Of a stretch of DNA of 64,000 nt, positions 1 through 12,398 are shown in pieces (positions within the stretch are counted from its first letter, which is position 1; each line of letters opens with the position of its first letter). Origin of the DNA: Dissulfurirhabdus thermomarina (lineage in GTDB: Bacteria; Desulfobacterota; Dissulfuribacteria; Dissulfuribacterales; Dissulfurirhabdaceae); contig NZ_JAATWC010000006.1 of the NCBI RefSeq assembly GCF_012979235.1, forward strand, positions 1 to 64,000, given 5' to 3'. Made by a program: the position numbers and the translations under genes. The notes under the pieces are model-generated. The model was given only the letters and a program-made list of their open reading frames with translations. It was not told the origin of the DNA and did not search any database.

Positions 1-385
1 TGTCCGCCGGGTCGGCGAGGACCACGGGATCCCGGTCGCCCCGCTCGAAGACCTGGGCCCTCAGGGTGTTGAAGGGCGGCAGCAGCAGGAAGGTCTCGGC
101 CCCGGGGCAGGCACAGTGCATGCCGAGGTCGTTGGTGGCGATCACGATGACGTCGCGGCCGGAGGTCGGGCTGCAGCCCTCGTCGATCACGCCGTCGCAG
201 TTGTTGTCCACCCCGTCGCAGACCTCCGTGGCGCCGGGGTTGATGAGGGGATCGTTGTCGTTGCAGTCATCCTTGGTGGTGTAGCCGTCCTTGTCGTTGT
301 CCACGGGCTTTCCGGCGTGGACGGGGACGGCCGCGAAACAGGCCGCGAGGCTCAAAACTCCCAGTAGTGAAAGAAATCTTCGCAT
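1..385 (-). CDS. Secreted or lipid-anchored protein with MopE-type metal-binding repeat (partial)
   Basis: Only the first 128 codons are in the window; the gene runs off the left edge. Translation starts at ATG 383-385, eight bases after AAGGAG. The N-terminus is a signal sequence: LAAC at residues 13-16 could be a lipobox, or signal peptidase I could cut after the VHA near residue 28. Residues about 32-70 form the acidic cysteine motif DNDKDGY..DCND..P..NPGA..CDG.DNNCDG..DEGC, known as the putative metal-binding motif of MopE-like and myxobacterial/deltaproteobacterial surface proteins. It is followed by NDLGMHC, a motif I associate with secreted proteins of these bacteria. Calcium or copper binding is a family-level inference. 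The function of the full protein cannot be judged from this fragment. Confidence 0.8.
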   Translation of the reverse strand, partial: MRRFLSLLGVLSLAACFAAVPVHAGKPVDNDKDGYTTKDDCNDNDPLINPGATEVCDGVDNNCDGVIDEGCSPTSGRDVIVIATNDLGMHCACPGAETFLLLPPFNTLRAQVFERGDRDPVVLADPAD

Positions 386-794
386 CACTCTCTCTCCTTC
401 TTGGCAAGTGTTCTCACGGAAAGACCAACCTGGATGTCAGCCGCGGGGGCCTTCCTTCCATCACCTCCTTTCTCCAAGGGCGCACCACCGCGGGATGCCG
501 TCCACCCGGACGGCCCCGTCATCCTCGGCGGCCGGGGCCGCCGTGCTGCCTGCCCGGACCCCGGCGGGCCCGGTATGCCTCATGCCGGACAAGGTCAAGA
601 CTTCGTGCCGCCGGCCGGCGGCCATGGTGGAAGGGTCTCGGTCACGGCCCCAATTAGTTTGGAATTGCTCTAATAAAAATCGATTATGGTCAAACTAATT
701 AATATATTAAAATTTGTCAAATTAAAATTCCAGCATCCCAAGAACAGGGAAATGCTTTTTTCCCCGAGGCGGGCCCGGGCGGACCCGATCGGGG
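386..794. promoter_or_regulatory. 409-bp gene-free spacer with AT-rich promoter/operator-like segment
   Basis: This gap lies upstream of the secreted-protein gene and downstream of the antiporter gene, and I find no gene in it. Bases about 650-760 are strikingly AT-rich against very GC-rich surroundings. They contain a perfect 10-bp inverted repeat, AATTAGTTTG at 652-661 and CAAACTAATT at 691-700, and a 6-1-6 palindrome AATTTG-T-CAAATT at 711-723. On the minus strand a TTGACA hexamer (plus 715-720) could be a -35 element, although no good -10 lies at the ideal distance. The segment is about 270 bp upstream of the minus-strand start codon at 385, so a long leader is implied if it is the promoter. 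Confidence 0.45.
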
Positions 795-2000
795 TCAGGC
801 CCCGGTACGCCCCCGGCGGGCGGCCCACTTCAAGGTGAGCGGGGCAAGGAAGGTGGTGACGAAGGCCATGAGGACCAGACCGGAGAACTGGGGCGCGGTG
901 AGGAGCGGCTCGGCGATCCGGCCCTCGGCGAGGAGCCGCCGGCTCACCTCCAGCACCACCGAGGCCACCACCAGCTCCACGGCGCCCCGGCCGTTCATCC
1001 CGAAGCCCACCACGGCGGCCTGGTGCCGGTCGAGGCCGGCGGCGAGGGCGCCGGCCCCGCTGCCGAGGAACTTGCCCGCCACGGCGGCGATGAGGATGGC
1101 GCCGGTGAAGAGGGCGAAGGACCAGGAGGCCTCGAAATGGAGGTGAAAGGCCAGCGAGGCGAAGAAGACCGGGGTGAGGAAGCCGTAGCTGATGGCGAAG
1201 AAGCGGTCGCCGATGAGAGCCACGATCCCCTCGTCCATGATCTCCTTCCGGACGAACTGCCCGGCGAGAAAGGCCCCGATGACGAGGTGGAGGCCCGCCA
1301 GCTCCGCCAGCTCCGCCATGACCAGGGCGGAGACGATGGCGAAGGTGAAGGCCTTGCCGCCCTGGTCCGTGAGCCGCCGGGCGACCCGCGGGACGAGGAG
1401 CTCCCCCGCCAGGGCGGTGAACCCGAAGAAGGCCGCCACCTTGAGGAGCACGAGGCCCAGGGCCTGCCACTGGAAGGTCCCCGCCTCGGCGAGGCCGATA
1501 AGGATCGACAGGGTCACCAGGGAGAAGACGTCGTCGGCGATGGCGGCCCCGATGATGACGTGGCCCACCCGCGTCCGGTGGATCCCGAGGTCCTGGAGGA
1601 TGACGGCCTGGACGGCGATGGCCGTCACCGACAGCCCCATCCCCACGAAGAGCGACTGGAACACGGTGCCCCCGAACCACCGGGAGACGAGGTAGCCCAG
1701 GCCGAAGGGGAGGAGGAAACCGCCCGCCGCCACCAGGAGCGAGGGCCAGAAGTGCCGGAGGAGCAGCTTGGGGTCCATCTCCATGCCCGCGTGGAACATG
1801 GCGAAGAAGATGCCCAGCTCCGCCAGGAATTCGAGGGGCTCCGAGGCGGAGACGGCCCCGAGGAGCGCCGGGCCGAGCACCACCCCGGCCAGCAGCTCCC
1901 CGAGCATCACCGGGAGCCCGAAGCGCTGGAAGATCGCCCCCAGGAGCCAGGCCGCGGCCAGGATCTCGAGGAGGCTCAGGATGAGGTGCTGCGAGAGCAC
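795..2000 (-). CDS. CPA2-family cation:proton antiporter (Kef/NapA type)
   Basis: The 401-residue protein is almost entirely hydrophobic, with roughly 12 membrane segments, and matches the Na+(K+)/H+ exchanger domain of the CPA2 family. The paired aspartates of the ion site are visible in AIADD near residue 150. GELLAGVVLGP near residue 33 and the MNGRGAVEL segment near residue 345 are also family-typical. No C-terminal TrkA-N/RCK domain is present, so it is the short, NapA/GerN-like form rather than a full Kef channel. The start is GTG at 1998-2000, 10 bp after the HAD gene stop, so it is probably the last gene of a three-gene operon. Expected role: pH and cation homeostasis in the inner membrane. 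Na+ versus K+ preference cannot be decided here. Confidence 0.88.
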   Translation of the reverse strand: MLSQHLILSLLEILAAAWLLGAIFQRFGLPVMLGELLAGVVLGPALLGAVSASEPLEFLAELGIFFAMFHAGMEMDPKLLLRHFWPSLLVAAGGFLLPFGLGYLVSRWFGGTVFQSLFVGMGLSVTAIAVQAVILQDLGIHRTRVGHVIIGAAIADDVFSLVTLSILIGLAEAGTFQWQALGLVLLKVAAFFGFTALAGELLVPRVARRLTDQGGKAFTFAIVSALVMAELAELAGLHLVIGAFLAGQFVRKEIMDEGIVALIGDRFFAISYGFLTPVFFASLAFHLHFEASWSFALFTGAILIAAVAGKFLGSGAGALAAGLDRHQAAVVGFGMNGRGAVELVVASVVLEVSRRLLAEGRIAEPLLTAPQFSGLVLMAFVTTFLAPLTLKWAARRGRTGA

Positions 2001-2009
2001 GGCCCGCCC

Positions 2010-3116
2010 CTAGCCCAGGGCGCCCACGGCGAGTCCCCGGACCGCCCGGCGGACCCGCTCGCTCTCGGGGATGACCCGTGGCCGGATCCCGTCGTCGAGG
2101 CGCCAGAGCCGGGGGGGCAGACCGCCCGGGGGATCCCGGAGCGGCGCGAGAAGATCCGCCGGGACCCCGGCCGCCTCCAGGGCCCCCAGCAAGGCGGCCC
2201 CCTCCAGGGGCGCCCCTCCCTCGGGCCAGGGAAGGGCCTCGAGGGCCTCCCGGCCGGCGGCGGCCGAAAGGCGCACCAGGGCCGCCACGATCCCGGCATG
2301 CCCGGAGGTGCAGGCCCAACCCGCGGCCCGCACGGCGTAGGCGTTCCCGTTGAAGGAGATCCCCGCGCCGCCGCCCTCCTCCACCAGGCGCAGGGCCTCG
2401 ACGTCGGTGATGCTGTCGCCCACGTAGGTCACGCCGGAGACCGGGTTCCCGGTCCGCCGGAGGCTGTCCGCCACGGCCCGGGCCTTCTCGGGCCCGCCCA
2501 CCGGGTTCACTCCCTCGAGGATCCGGCCCGCCGCCATGGCCGGGATCTCCTCCCAGAAGATCTCGTCGAGCCGCCGGACGACGGCCCCCATCCCCGGCGG
2601 GAGATCCTCCGGCCGGGCGGCGCCGTCGGGCCAGGAAAGGAGCGGCATGGCGGCGATCTCGGCGGCCAGGGCCGAAAGGCGCCCCTTCTCCGCCGGCGGG
2701 ACCGGGCACGCGTCCGGGTCCACCTCGGTGCAGTAGACGTTCTCCGGCGGAAAGCCCGTGGCGGCGCACAGGGCGTCGAGGTAGGGCCGGTAGCTCGTGC
2801 TGACGATGAAGGTGGGCAGCTCCGCCGCCAGGCGGGCGAGCATCTCCCGCGCCCCGGGAAGGAGCGCCAGCGTCCGGCGCGAGAAGTCCTCCATGGCGGC
2901 CCGGGTGGCGCCGAAGGCGGCGAGGAAGGGAAGGACCAGCTTCAGGGTGTCGCCGGCCTTGTACCCCGGCCGCCGTTCCACGTCGGCCAGGTAGTCGTCG
3001 TAGCGGCTGACCCGGGCGAAAAAGTCACCGCCCCCGGGGATCAGCGCCTCGCACAGCTCGAAGGCGTTGTCGTTCTGGGTGATGGGACCCTCGCAGTCGA
3101 TGTTGAGCTGGGACAT
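2010..3116 (-). CDS. HAD-superfamily hydrolase, EhaR-like
   Basis: The 368-residue protein starts with NIDCEGPITQNDNAFE, a HAD motif I variant, and has STSYRPY (motif II) near residue 107 and YVGDSITDVEAL (motif III/IV) near residue 235. The GPITKND-like start and the SRYDDYLADV..RPGYKAGDTLKL block match proteins annotated as energy-converting hydrogenase A subunit R in methanogens and many deltaproteobacteria, which are phosphatase-like HAD proteins. No hydrogenase genes are nearby, so a hydrogenase role is not supported. The DCE in place of the usual DxD leaves catalysis uncertain. It sits between the NYN-protein gene (20 bp upstream) and the antiporter gene (9 bp downstream), so the three are probably co-transcribed. 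The substrate is unknown. Confidence 0.75.
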   Translation of the reverse strand: MSQLNIDCEGPITQNDNAFELCEALIPGGGDFFARVSRYDDYLADVERRPGYKAGDTLKLVLPFLAAFGATRAAMEDFSRRTLALLPGAREMLARLAAELPTFIVSTSYRPYLDALCAATGFPPENVYCTEVDPDACPVPPAEKGRLSALAAEIAAMPLLSWPDGAARPEDLPPGMGAVVRRLDEIFWEEIPAMAAGRILEGVNPVGGPEKARAVADSLRRTGNPVSGVTYVGDSITDVEALRLVEEGGGAGISFNGNAYAVRAAGWACTSGHAGIVAALVRLSAAAGREALEALPWPEGGAPLEGAALLGALEAAGVPADLLAPLRDPPGGLPPRLWRLDDGIRPRVIPESERVRRAVRGLAVGALG

Positions 3117-3136
3117 GGCCGGACCACCCCCCGCCC

Positions 3137-3904
3137 TCAGATGAGGACCCGCTCCTGGAAGACGCTGATGTTCACCGCCTGTACCTCGCCCGGCCGGGAG
3201 GCGCTGGGGGCGAGCTCGAACTCGAAGACGTTGTCCCCCCGGCCGAGAACGGCCTCGTCCACCGGCTCCCGGAACTGGGAGACGTGGAAGAAGACGTCCT
3301 TCTCCACCAGCCCGGGCTCCGCCGGGTCGTAGTAGTGGAAGAAGCCGTAGCCCTTGTCACCGTCGTACCAGGCGCTCCAACCCCGGATCCGCTCGCCGTC
3401 CTCCACGGGCAAAAGCCCCGGCACCAGGAAGCCGTTGACGAAGCGGTCCGCCGTCTCCTTGAGTTCCCGGCTGACGTTGCGGAAACCGAGCACCTCCACG
3501 CGGATCCCCTTGTTCTGGAGGGCCGTCACCAGGCGGACGAAGTCGCCGTCGCCGGAGCAGAGCACCACCCAGTCGAGGTTCTCCGACTGGACCAAGGCGT
3601 CCACGGCGAGGTCGAGATCGGCGTTGGCCTTGCGGCAGTCCAGCCCTTCCTCGTCTCGGAAGTGCCGGATCTGCTTCTTGATCACCTTGAACCCGGCGCG
3701 GCGGAGGCTCTCGAAATAGGAGTAGAGCTTGGAACGGTACTCGGACTCGGCGTCGAGGCGCTGGGGATCCTCCACCACGTAGGAGTTGGCGCGGAGGATG
3801 TGGGCCCCGCCGCCCAGGCGGCGCCGGAGGACATCGTAGCGCATGCCGTACCCGCCGGAAAGCCGGATGTTTTCGGCGTCCACGTAGATGCCGAGCTTGA
3901 GCAT
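3137..3904 (-). CDS. NYN-domain (LabA/DUF88-like) putative RNase with C-terminal cold-shock-like domain
   Basis: Residues 1-165 are a NYN/PIN-like domain: GIYVDAENIR at the start carries the first acidic residue, KANADLDLAVDAL and CSGDGDFVRL the others. These acidic residues normally bind metal for single-strand RNA cleavage. Residues about 180-255 (GWSAWYDGDKGYGFFHYYD, KDVFFHVSQF, GDNVFEFEL) look like a cold-shock/OB fold, suggesting binding to single-stranded nucleic acid. I chose ATG 3902-3904 because AAGGAG lies just before it; an upstream in-frame start at 3952 lacks one. It is probably the first gene of the operon with the HAD protein and the antiporter. A role in RNA turnover is inferred from the domains only. 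Confidence 0.82.
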   Translation of the reverse strand: MLKLGIYVDAENIRLSGGYGMRYDVLRRRLGGGAHILRANSYVVEDPQRLDAESEYRSKLYSYFESLRRAGFKVIKKQIRHFRDEEGLDCRKANADLDLAVDALVQSENLDWVVLCSGDGDFVRLVTALQNKGIRVEVLGFRNVSRELKETADRFVNGFLVPGLLPVEDGERIRGWSAWYDGDKGYGFFHYYDPAEPGLVEKDVFFHVSQFREPVDEAVLGRGDNVFEFELAPSASRPGEVQAVNISVFQERVLI

Positions 3905-4102
3905 GATCTGACTCCTTGGACCGATGTGCCGGCGGGGAGGAGACCCCCGCACGAGAGGGCCACCTTACCGGATTTTCGGCTCCAGGCAAGCCCCGGGGCC
4001 GCGGCCCCGGGCTAAATCTTCCGGCCGCCTGGACCGATAAGGAAGAGAAGCCGCCCCGGGGCCGAACCGCCCGGGCGAGACCTCCAGGTCGCCGACGCCG
4101 CC

Positions 4103-7057
<2,955 letters not shown>

Positions 7058-7104
7058 GGCCCGGCCCCGGCCACCGCCCGAACCTGGAAGAAAGCGACAC
7101 CGCC

Positions 7105-9156
7105 ATGCACCACACCGGCACCCGCCACGAGCGCGCCGCCCGCCCCCTGCTCGGGGTGGTCGCCGCCGCGTGCCTCGCGCTCTGCGCGTGGCCCTCCGCG
7201 GGCCGGGGAACGGCCCCGGCCGGGGATCTCACGGCCATCAGCCTGGAAGATCTCTTGCACGCCGAGGTGATCTCGGCGGCCCGGTCCCCCCGGCCGCTCC
7301 CGGACACCCCCGCCGCCGTCTTCGTCCTCACCCGGGACGACATCCTTCGTTCCGGCGCCGAGACCCTGCCCGAGGCCCTCCGGGCGGTCCCCGGCCTCCA
7401 GGTGGCCCGCATCGACGCCAACAAGTGGGCCGTCTCGGCCAGGGGCTTCAACGGGCGATTCGCCAACAAGCTCCTCGTCCTCGTGGACGGCCGCACCGTC
7501 TATACCCCCCTCTTCTCCGGGGTCTACTGGGAGGTCCAGGACATCCCCCTGGACGACATCGACCGGGTGGAGGTCGTCCGGGGCCCGGGCGCCGCCCTCT
7601 GGGGGGGCAACGCCGTCAACGGCGTCATCAACATCATCACCCGGCGGGCCTCGGAGACCCCCGGCACCCGCATCGCCCTGCGATCCGGAACGGAGACCTC
7701 CGGGCTGGACATGCGGCAGGGAGGCGCCCTCGGCCCGACCGCCGAATGGCGCCTGTCGGCCCGCTACTCGGACACCGGAGAGGGGGTGAACCGCCAAGGA
7801 GACCCGGCCTTCGACGGATGGACGATCCTCCAGCTGGGCGGCCGCCTGGACTGGCACCCCGCCCGGGCGGGAGAGGTCACCCTCCAGGGGGACGTCTACG
7901 GCGGGGAAGCCGGGCAGACGTACCGGGTGGCCGTACCGCCCCCGGCCTTCATCCGGCTCCAGGACGACCAGGTAAGCCTGAGCGGCGGGAACATCCTCTG
8001 CCGCTGGCGGACGGGCCGCGAGGACGGCCCCGGGACCGTCCTCCAGGCCTACTTCGACCGCATCGAGCGCCACGACCTCCTCACCGGGGAACGCCGCCAC
8101 ACCCTGGACATCGACTTCCAGCACCGCTCCTTCGCGGGCGCCCGCCACGACGTGGTCTGGGGCCTGGGCTACCGCTACACCCGGGACCGCCTGGACGATT
8201 CCGCCGTGGTGTCTTTCGACCCCGACGCCGAGGACGACAACCTCCTGAGCGGCTTCATCCAGGACCGGATCACCCTCCTGCCGGATCGGCTCTTCCTGGT
8301 CCTCGGCGCCAAGGTGGAACGCAACGACGTGACCGACTTCGAGTTCCAACCCAACGCGCGGATCCTCTGGCGCCCGGAGCCCCGGGCCGCCCTCTGGGCC
8401 GCGGTCTCCCGGGCCGCCCGGACCCCGAGCCGGGCCGAGCGGACGGTCCGCTACGACAGCGCCTGGCTCCCGGCCGGCGCCCTCGGCCCCGGCACCCCGC
8501 CCGCCCTGGTGGCCCTGGTGGGAAACCCGGACTACGACTCGGAAAGGCTCACCGCCTGGGAGGCCGGCGCCCGGTACGCCCCCGCGCCGATGCTGGCCCT
8601 CGACGCCGCCGTCTTCCTGAACCGGTACCACAATCTCCGGAGCTTCGAGCCCCTCCCCGCCCGCGCCGAGGCCACCCCCCTCCCCGCCCACCTCCTGGCG
8701 CCCATCACGGCCGAGAACCGTTTCAAGGGCCGGGCCTGGGGCGCGGAAATCTCGGCCACGTGGGAGGCCGCCCCGTGGTGGCGTCTCACCGGCACCTACA
8801 CCTACCTCGAACTGGACCTCGAACCCCGGCACGGCAGCCTGGACACGGTCACGGAGACCGCCGAGGGCGACTCCCCCCGGCACCAGGCCTCGCTCCGCTC
8901 CTCCATGGACCTGCCCGGGAGGGTCTCACTGGATACCTGGCTTCGCTACGTGGACGAACTCCCCTCGCAGGGAATCGCCGCCTACCTCGAGCTGGACCTC
9001 AGGCTGGCCTGGCGGCCGCGGCAGGGTCTGGAGGTCTCCGTCACCGGGCGGAACCTCCTGGATCCGCACCACCCCGAGTTCGCCCCGGACATCCTGGACA
9101 CGGTCCCCACCGAGGTGGAAAGATCCGTCTACGGCCGGGTCGAGTGGCACTTCTAG
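7105..9156 (+). CDS. TonB-dependent outer-membrane receptor
   Basis: 683 residues. An N-terminal signal sequence is followed by a plug domain (about 60-180: TPAAVFVLTRDDILRSGA, LPEALRAVPGLQVARID, LVLVDGRTVYTPLF, VEVVRGPGAALWGGNAVNGVINIITR) and a long beta-barrel ending in the typical C-terminal aromatic residue (EWHF). The start ATG 7105 lies 47 bp after the kinase stop and gives a proper signal peptide. The next gene, 13 bp downstream, encodes YfiR. Receptor plus YfiR plus membrane sensor kinase or GGDEF protein is a recurring arrangement in proteobacteria, in which the receptor may act in signalling as much as in uptake. The ligand is unknown; nothing nearby points to a specific siderophore or corrinoid. 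Confidence 0.93.
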   Translation: MHHTGTRHERAARPLLGVVAAACLALCAWPSAGRGTAPAGDLTAISLEDLLHAEVISAARSPRPLPDTPAAVFVLTRDDILRSGAETLPEALRAVPGLQVARIDANKWAVSARGFNGRFANKLLVLVDGRTVYTPLFSGVYWEVQDIPLDDIDRVEVVRGPGAALWGGNAVNGVINIITRRASETPGTRIALRSGTETSGLDMRQGGALGPTAEWRLSARYSDTGEGVNRQGDPAFDGWTILQLGGRLDWHPARAGEVTLQGDVYGGEAGQTYRVAVPPPAFIRLQDDQVSLSGGNILCRWRTGREDGPGTVLQAYFDRIERHDLLTGERRHTLDIDFQHRSFAGARHDVVWGLGYRYTRDRLDDSAVVSFDPDAEDDNLLSGFIQDRITLLPDRLFLVLGAKVERNDVTDFEFQPNARILWRPEPRAALWAAVSRAARTPSRAERTVRYDSAWLPAGALGPGTPPALVALVGNPDYDSERLTAWEAGARYAPAPMLALDAAVFLNRYHNLRSFEPLPARAEATPLPAHLLAPITAENRFKGRAWGAEISATWEAAPWWRLTGTYTYLELDLEPRHGSLDTVTETAEGDSPRHQASLRSSMDLPGRVSLDTWLRYVDELPSQGIAAYLELDLRLAWRPRQGLEVSVTGRNLLDPHHPEFAPDILDTVPTEVERSVYGRVEWHF

Positions 9157-9169
9157 AGAGGACGGCGCC

Positions 9170-9751
9170 ATGAACGCACCGCCACCGATGCCCCCGGACC
9201 GGACCCGGACGTGCCTCGCCCTGGCACTGCTCCTGGCGCTCGGGTGCACGGTGGCGACCGCCGCGCCCCCGGTCCTGGAGGAGCCCCGGGCGAAGGCCGC
9301 CTTCCTCTACAACTTCGCCCGGTTCGTCCGGTGGCCGGAAACGCACCGGCCGGAGGCCGGCGGGACCATCCGCCTGTGCGTCGTGGGGGCCGACCCGGTG
9401 GGCGAGGCCCTCGGGGAACTCGACGGGAAGCCCATCGGGGACCGCCGGATCACCGTCCGGACGGGGTTGACGCCCGCCGAGGCCGCCGCGTGCCACGTGG
9501 TCTTCGTCCCCCGCTCCCAGGAGGACCGCCTGGATGCGGTACTCGCGGCCCTCGAGGGCCGGGGGGTCCTTACGGTGAGCGACATTCCCGGCTTCGCCCG
9601 CCGGGGCGGCGTCATCGGCCTCCGAAAGGTGAACCGGCATCTCCGGTTCGAGATCGACGCGGCGGCGGCCCGCCGCCAGGGTCTCGCCGTGAGCGCCAGA
9701 TTGCTGGAGATCGCCCGTCGTTATGCCGAAGAATCTGAGAAGGAAGAGTGA
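9170..9751 (+). CDS. YfiR-family periplasmic protein (DUF4154)
   Basis: 193 residues with a signal peptide (to about residue 32, ending VATAA). The mature part has family hallmarks: KAAFLYNFARFVRWPE, IRLCVVGADPVGEAL, HVVFV, VLTVSDIPGFARRGGVIGL and RFEID near the end. In Pseudomonas, YfiR represses the membrane diguanylate cyclase YfiN from the periplasm. Here the likely partners are the membrane sensors encoded next to it, especially the kinase 175 bp downstream, whose periplasmic domain is CHASE8-like as in YfiN, and the GGDEF-EAL protein after it. The gene follows the TonB receptor gene by 13 bp. Which of the three sensors it controls is inference. Confidence 0.9.
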   Translation: MNAPPPMPPDRTRTCLALALLLALGCTVATAAPPVLEEPRAKAAFLYNFARFVRWPETHRPEAGGTIRLCVVGADPVGEALGELDGKPIGDRRITVRTGLTPAEAAACHVVFVPRSQEDRLDAVLAALEGRGVLTVSDIPGFARRGGVIGLRKVNRHLRFEIDAAAARRQGLAVSARLLEIARRYAEESEKEE

Positions 9752-9926
9752 TGACGTCGCACGCATGCGCCGACCGCCACGGTGCATCGGATGCCCGCGT
9801 CACCGAGGCGCATCCCATGCCGCCCCGGGCCGCGGCGGCCTTGCGCCTTGCATCCGGTGATCTTGGCCGGGCCCTCCTTTCCGATGGCCGCCGGCGACGT
9901 CGTCAAGGACAAAGGAGCATCACCCC

Positions 9927-12398
9927 ATGGTCGCCTTCCGGGACCTGTCCCTGAAAAAAAAGCTCACCCTCCTCATGGTGGGCACGAGCTGCCTCGTCCT
10001 CCTGGTGGCCGCCGCGGCCTTCACCGCCACCCGGTGGTTCACCTTCGAGCGGGAGCTGGCCGAGAACCTGTCGGGCCTGGCCCGGTTGACCGCCCTGAAC
10101 AGCGCCCCCGCCCTGGTCTTCGACGACCCCAAGACCGCCCGCGAAAACCTGGCCGCCTTCTCCGCCGATCCCCACGTCACCGCGGCCGCCCTCTACGACG
10201 CCGACGGTGCCCCGTTCGCCACCTACCTCCGCTCCGGGGAGACACCGGACATCCTGCCCCGGCGCATGACGCCGTCCAACGCGGAGGGCGACCTGCGCCC
10301 CTACCTGGTGCGGGAGGGCCGGATGGAACTCGCGCTCCCCGTGACCCTCGACGGGGAACGGGTGGGAACCGTCTGGATCCAGTCGGACCTCGGCCGGCTC
10401 ACCTCGGGTCTCTGGTGGTTCGGCGGCGTGGCCCTCGCCATCCTCCTCGCCTCCGCCTTCCTGGCCTATCTCCTCTCGGCCCGGCTCCAGGAGGTGATCT
10501 CCCGCCCCATTCTCGGGCTCCTGCACACCATGAAGGCGGTCCAGGAAAGCGGCGACTTCTCCATCCGAATGGAAAAGGCCGGCGGCGACGAGCTGGGCAC
10601 CCTGGTGGAGGGCTTCAACGACATGCTCATGGAACTCGAGCGCAGGGACCGGGAACTCCAGCGCCACCGGGAAGAGCTGGAGAAGCAGGTGGCCGTCCGC
10701 ACCGCCGAGCTCACCATGGCCAACCAGGAGCTGGAGCAGGTGATCATGGAGCTGCGGGAGGCCAAGGAGGCCGCCGAGGAGGCGAGCCGGGCCAAGTCGC
10801 GGTTCCTCGCCAACATGAGCCACGAGATCCGGACCCCCATGAACGGGGTGCTCGGCATGACGGAACTCCTCCTGGACACCCGCCTGACACCGGAACAGGC
10901 GGACTTCGCCCGAACCGTCAAGGAATCCGCGGAGAGCCTCCTCCGGGTCATCAACGACATCCTCGACTTCTCCAAGATCGAGGCGGGGCGGCTGGAACTG
11001 GAGCACCGCCCCTTCGAGCTCCGCGCCCACCTGGACCGGGTGGTCCGCCTCTTCTCCGAGCGGGCCAAGGAGAAGGGACTGGTCCTCAGGGCCTCCGTGG
11101 CCCCCGACGTCCCCGACCGCCTCGTGGGCGACGCGGGCCGGCTCCGCCAGGTCCTGGTCAACCTCGTGGGCAACGCCGTGAAGTTCACCGACCGCGGCGC
11201 CGTGGACATCGAGGTCAAGACCATCCAGTCGCCAGGCGGCGGGGCGAACACCGTGCACCTGTACGTCGCCGTCACCGACACGGGGATCGGCATCCCGCCC
11301 CACGCGCGCAAGAACCTCTTCCACCCCTTCACCCAGGCGGACGATTCCGCCACCCGAGAGCACGGGGGCACGGGCCTCGGCCTCGCCATCGCCAAGCAAC
11401 TGGTGGAGATGATGGGCGGAGAGATCGGGGTGGAAAGCCAGTACGGCAAGGGGTCCACCTTCTGGTTCACGCTCCGGCTCCAGGAGCCGGCCCAGGCCGG
11501 ACAGGAGCCGGCGCCCGACGAGCCGGACCGGGAACCGCCCCCGGCGGCGGGCCCCCGCACCCAGTTCCAGGCCCGGGTGCTCCTGGCGGAGGACAACCCC
11601 ATAAACCAGGAGGTGGCCCGCCTGATCCTGGAGAAGCTGGGCTGCACGGTGGACGTGGCCACCAACGGGCTCGAGGCCCTGAAGGCGGTCCGGGAACGGC
11701 GCTACGACCTCATCTTCATGGACTGCCAGATGCCGGAGCTCGACGGCTACGAGGCCGCCCGGGTCCTCCGGGAGAGGGAACGGGTCGAGGCCGCCCGGGC
11801 GGGCGGGCCGGACCGACCGCCCCGCATCCCGGTGATCGCCCTCACGGCCCACGCCCTGGACGGCGACCGGGAGCGGTGCCTGGCCGCCGGCATGGACGAC
11901 TACCTGAGCAAGCCCTTCGGCATGGACCAGCTCCGCGAGATCCTGGAACGCTGGCTCGCCCCGGGGACGGCGGCCGACGCCGGGCCCCGCCCCGCCCCCG
12001 CCGAGCAGGAAGAGACGAGGGAGGAAGAAGACGTGGTACTCGACCAAACGGCCCTGGAGAACATCCGTTCCCTCCAGCGCGAGGGGGAGCCGGACGTGCT
12101 CACCAAGGTCATCGACATCTACCTGGACAACACCCCCAAGCTCCTCGAGGACCTCCGGGCGGCCGTGGAGGCCGGAGACCCCCCGGCCATGACCCGGGCC
12201 GCCCACACCTTGAAGTCGAGCAGCGCGAACCTGGGGGCCACCCGCCTGGCCGCGCTGTGCAAGGAGCTGGAAGAAACCGGCCGGCAAGGTTCCCTGGGGG
12301 ACGCCCGCCGGCGGCTGGGCGAGATCGAGGCGGAGGCCGGCCGGGTGGCCGAGGCCCTCGCCCGCCTCCGGCGGCCCGGAGAGGAGGCGGCTGGATGA
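9927..12398 (+). CDS. Hybrid sensor histidine kinase, CHASE8-like sensor, one receiver and HPt
   Basis: 823 residues. Membrane segment 13-34, periplasmic CHASE8-like domain about 40-155 ([29 protein letters not shown]), second segment about 161-183, HAMP, HisKA with H299, HATPase (DTGIGIP, GGTGLGL), REC with D599 and HPt with H760 (AAHTLKSSS). It lacks the degenerate first receiver of the kinase at 4103, but the kinase core and receiver are so alike, including a run of over 40 identical bases around the receiver aspartate, that the two are recent paralogues or have undergone gene conversion. ATG 9927 follows AAAGGAG. Its last codon overlaps the GGDEF-EAL start (ATGA), so the two are translationally coupled. 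Confidence 0.92.
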   Translation: MVAFRDLSLKKKLTLLMVGTSCLVLLVAAAAFTATRWFTFERELAENLSGLARLTALNSAPALVFDDPKTARENLAAFSADPHVTAAALYDADGAPFATYLRSGETPDILPRRMTPSNAEGDLRPYLVREGRMELALPVTLDGERVGTVWIQSDLGRLTSGLWWFGGVALAILLASAFLAYLLSARLQEVISRPILGLLHTMKAVQESGDFSIRMEKAGGDELGTLVEGFNDMLMELERRDRELQRHREELEKQVAVRTAELTMANQELEQVIMELREAKEAAEEASRAKSRFLANMSHEIRTPMNGVLGMTELLLDTRLTPEQADFARTVKESAESLLRVINDILDFSKIEAGRLELEHRPFELRAHLDRVVRLFSERAKEKGLVLRASVAPDVPDRLVGDAGRLRQVLVNLVGNAVKFTDRGAVDIEVKTIQSPGGGANTVHLYVAVTDTGIGIPPHARKNLFHPFTQADDSATREHGGTGLGLAIAKQLVEMMGGEIGVESQYGKGSTFWFTLRLQEPAQAGQEPAPDEPDREPPPAAGPRTQFQARVLLAEDNPINQEVARLILEKLGCTVDVATNGLEALKAVRERRYDLIFMDCQMPELDGYEAARVLRERERVEAARAGGPDRPPRIPVIALTAHALDGDRERCLAAGMDDYLSKPFGMDQLREILERWLAPGTAADAGPRPAPAEQEETREEEDVVLDQTALENIRSLQREGEPDVLTKVIDIYLDNTPKLLEDLRAAVEAGDPPAMTRAAHTLKSSSANLGATRLAALCKELEETGRQGSLGDARRRLGEIEAEAGRVAEALARLRRPGEEAAG

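Noticed and set aside
9752-9926. c-di-GMP (GEMM) riboswitch above the CHASE8 kinase
   Set aside because: The spacer lacks the GEMM conserved core; only a good Shine-Dalgarno was seen.
9782-12394. N-terminal part of a 1693-codon frame over the second hybrid kinase
   Set aside because: It is an off-frame reading of the kinase gene. Only the part from ATG 12395 (GGDEF-EAL) shows protein domains.
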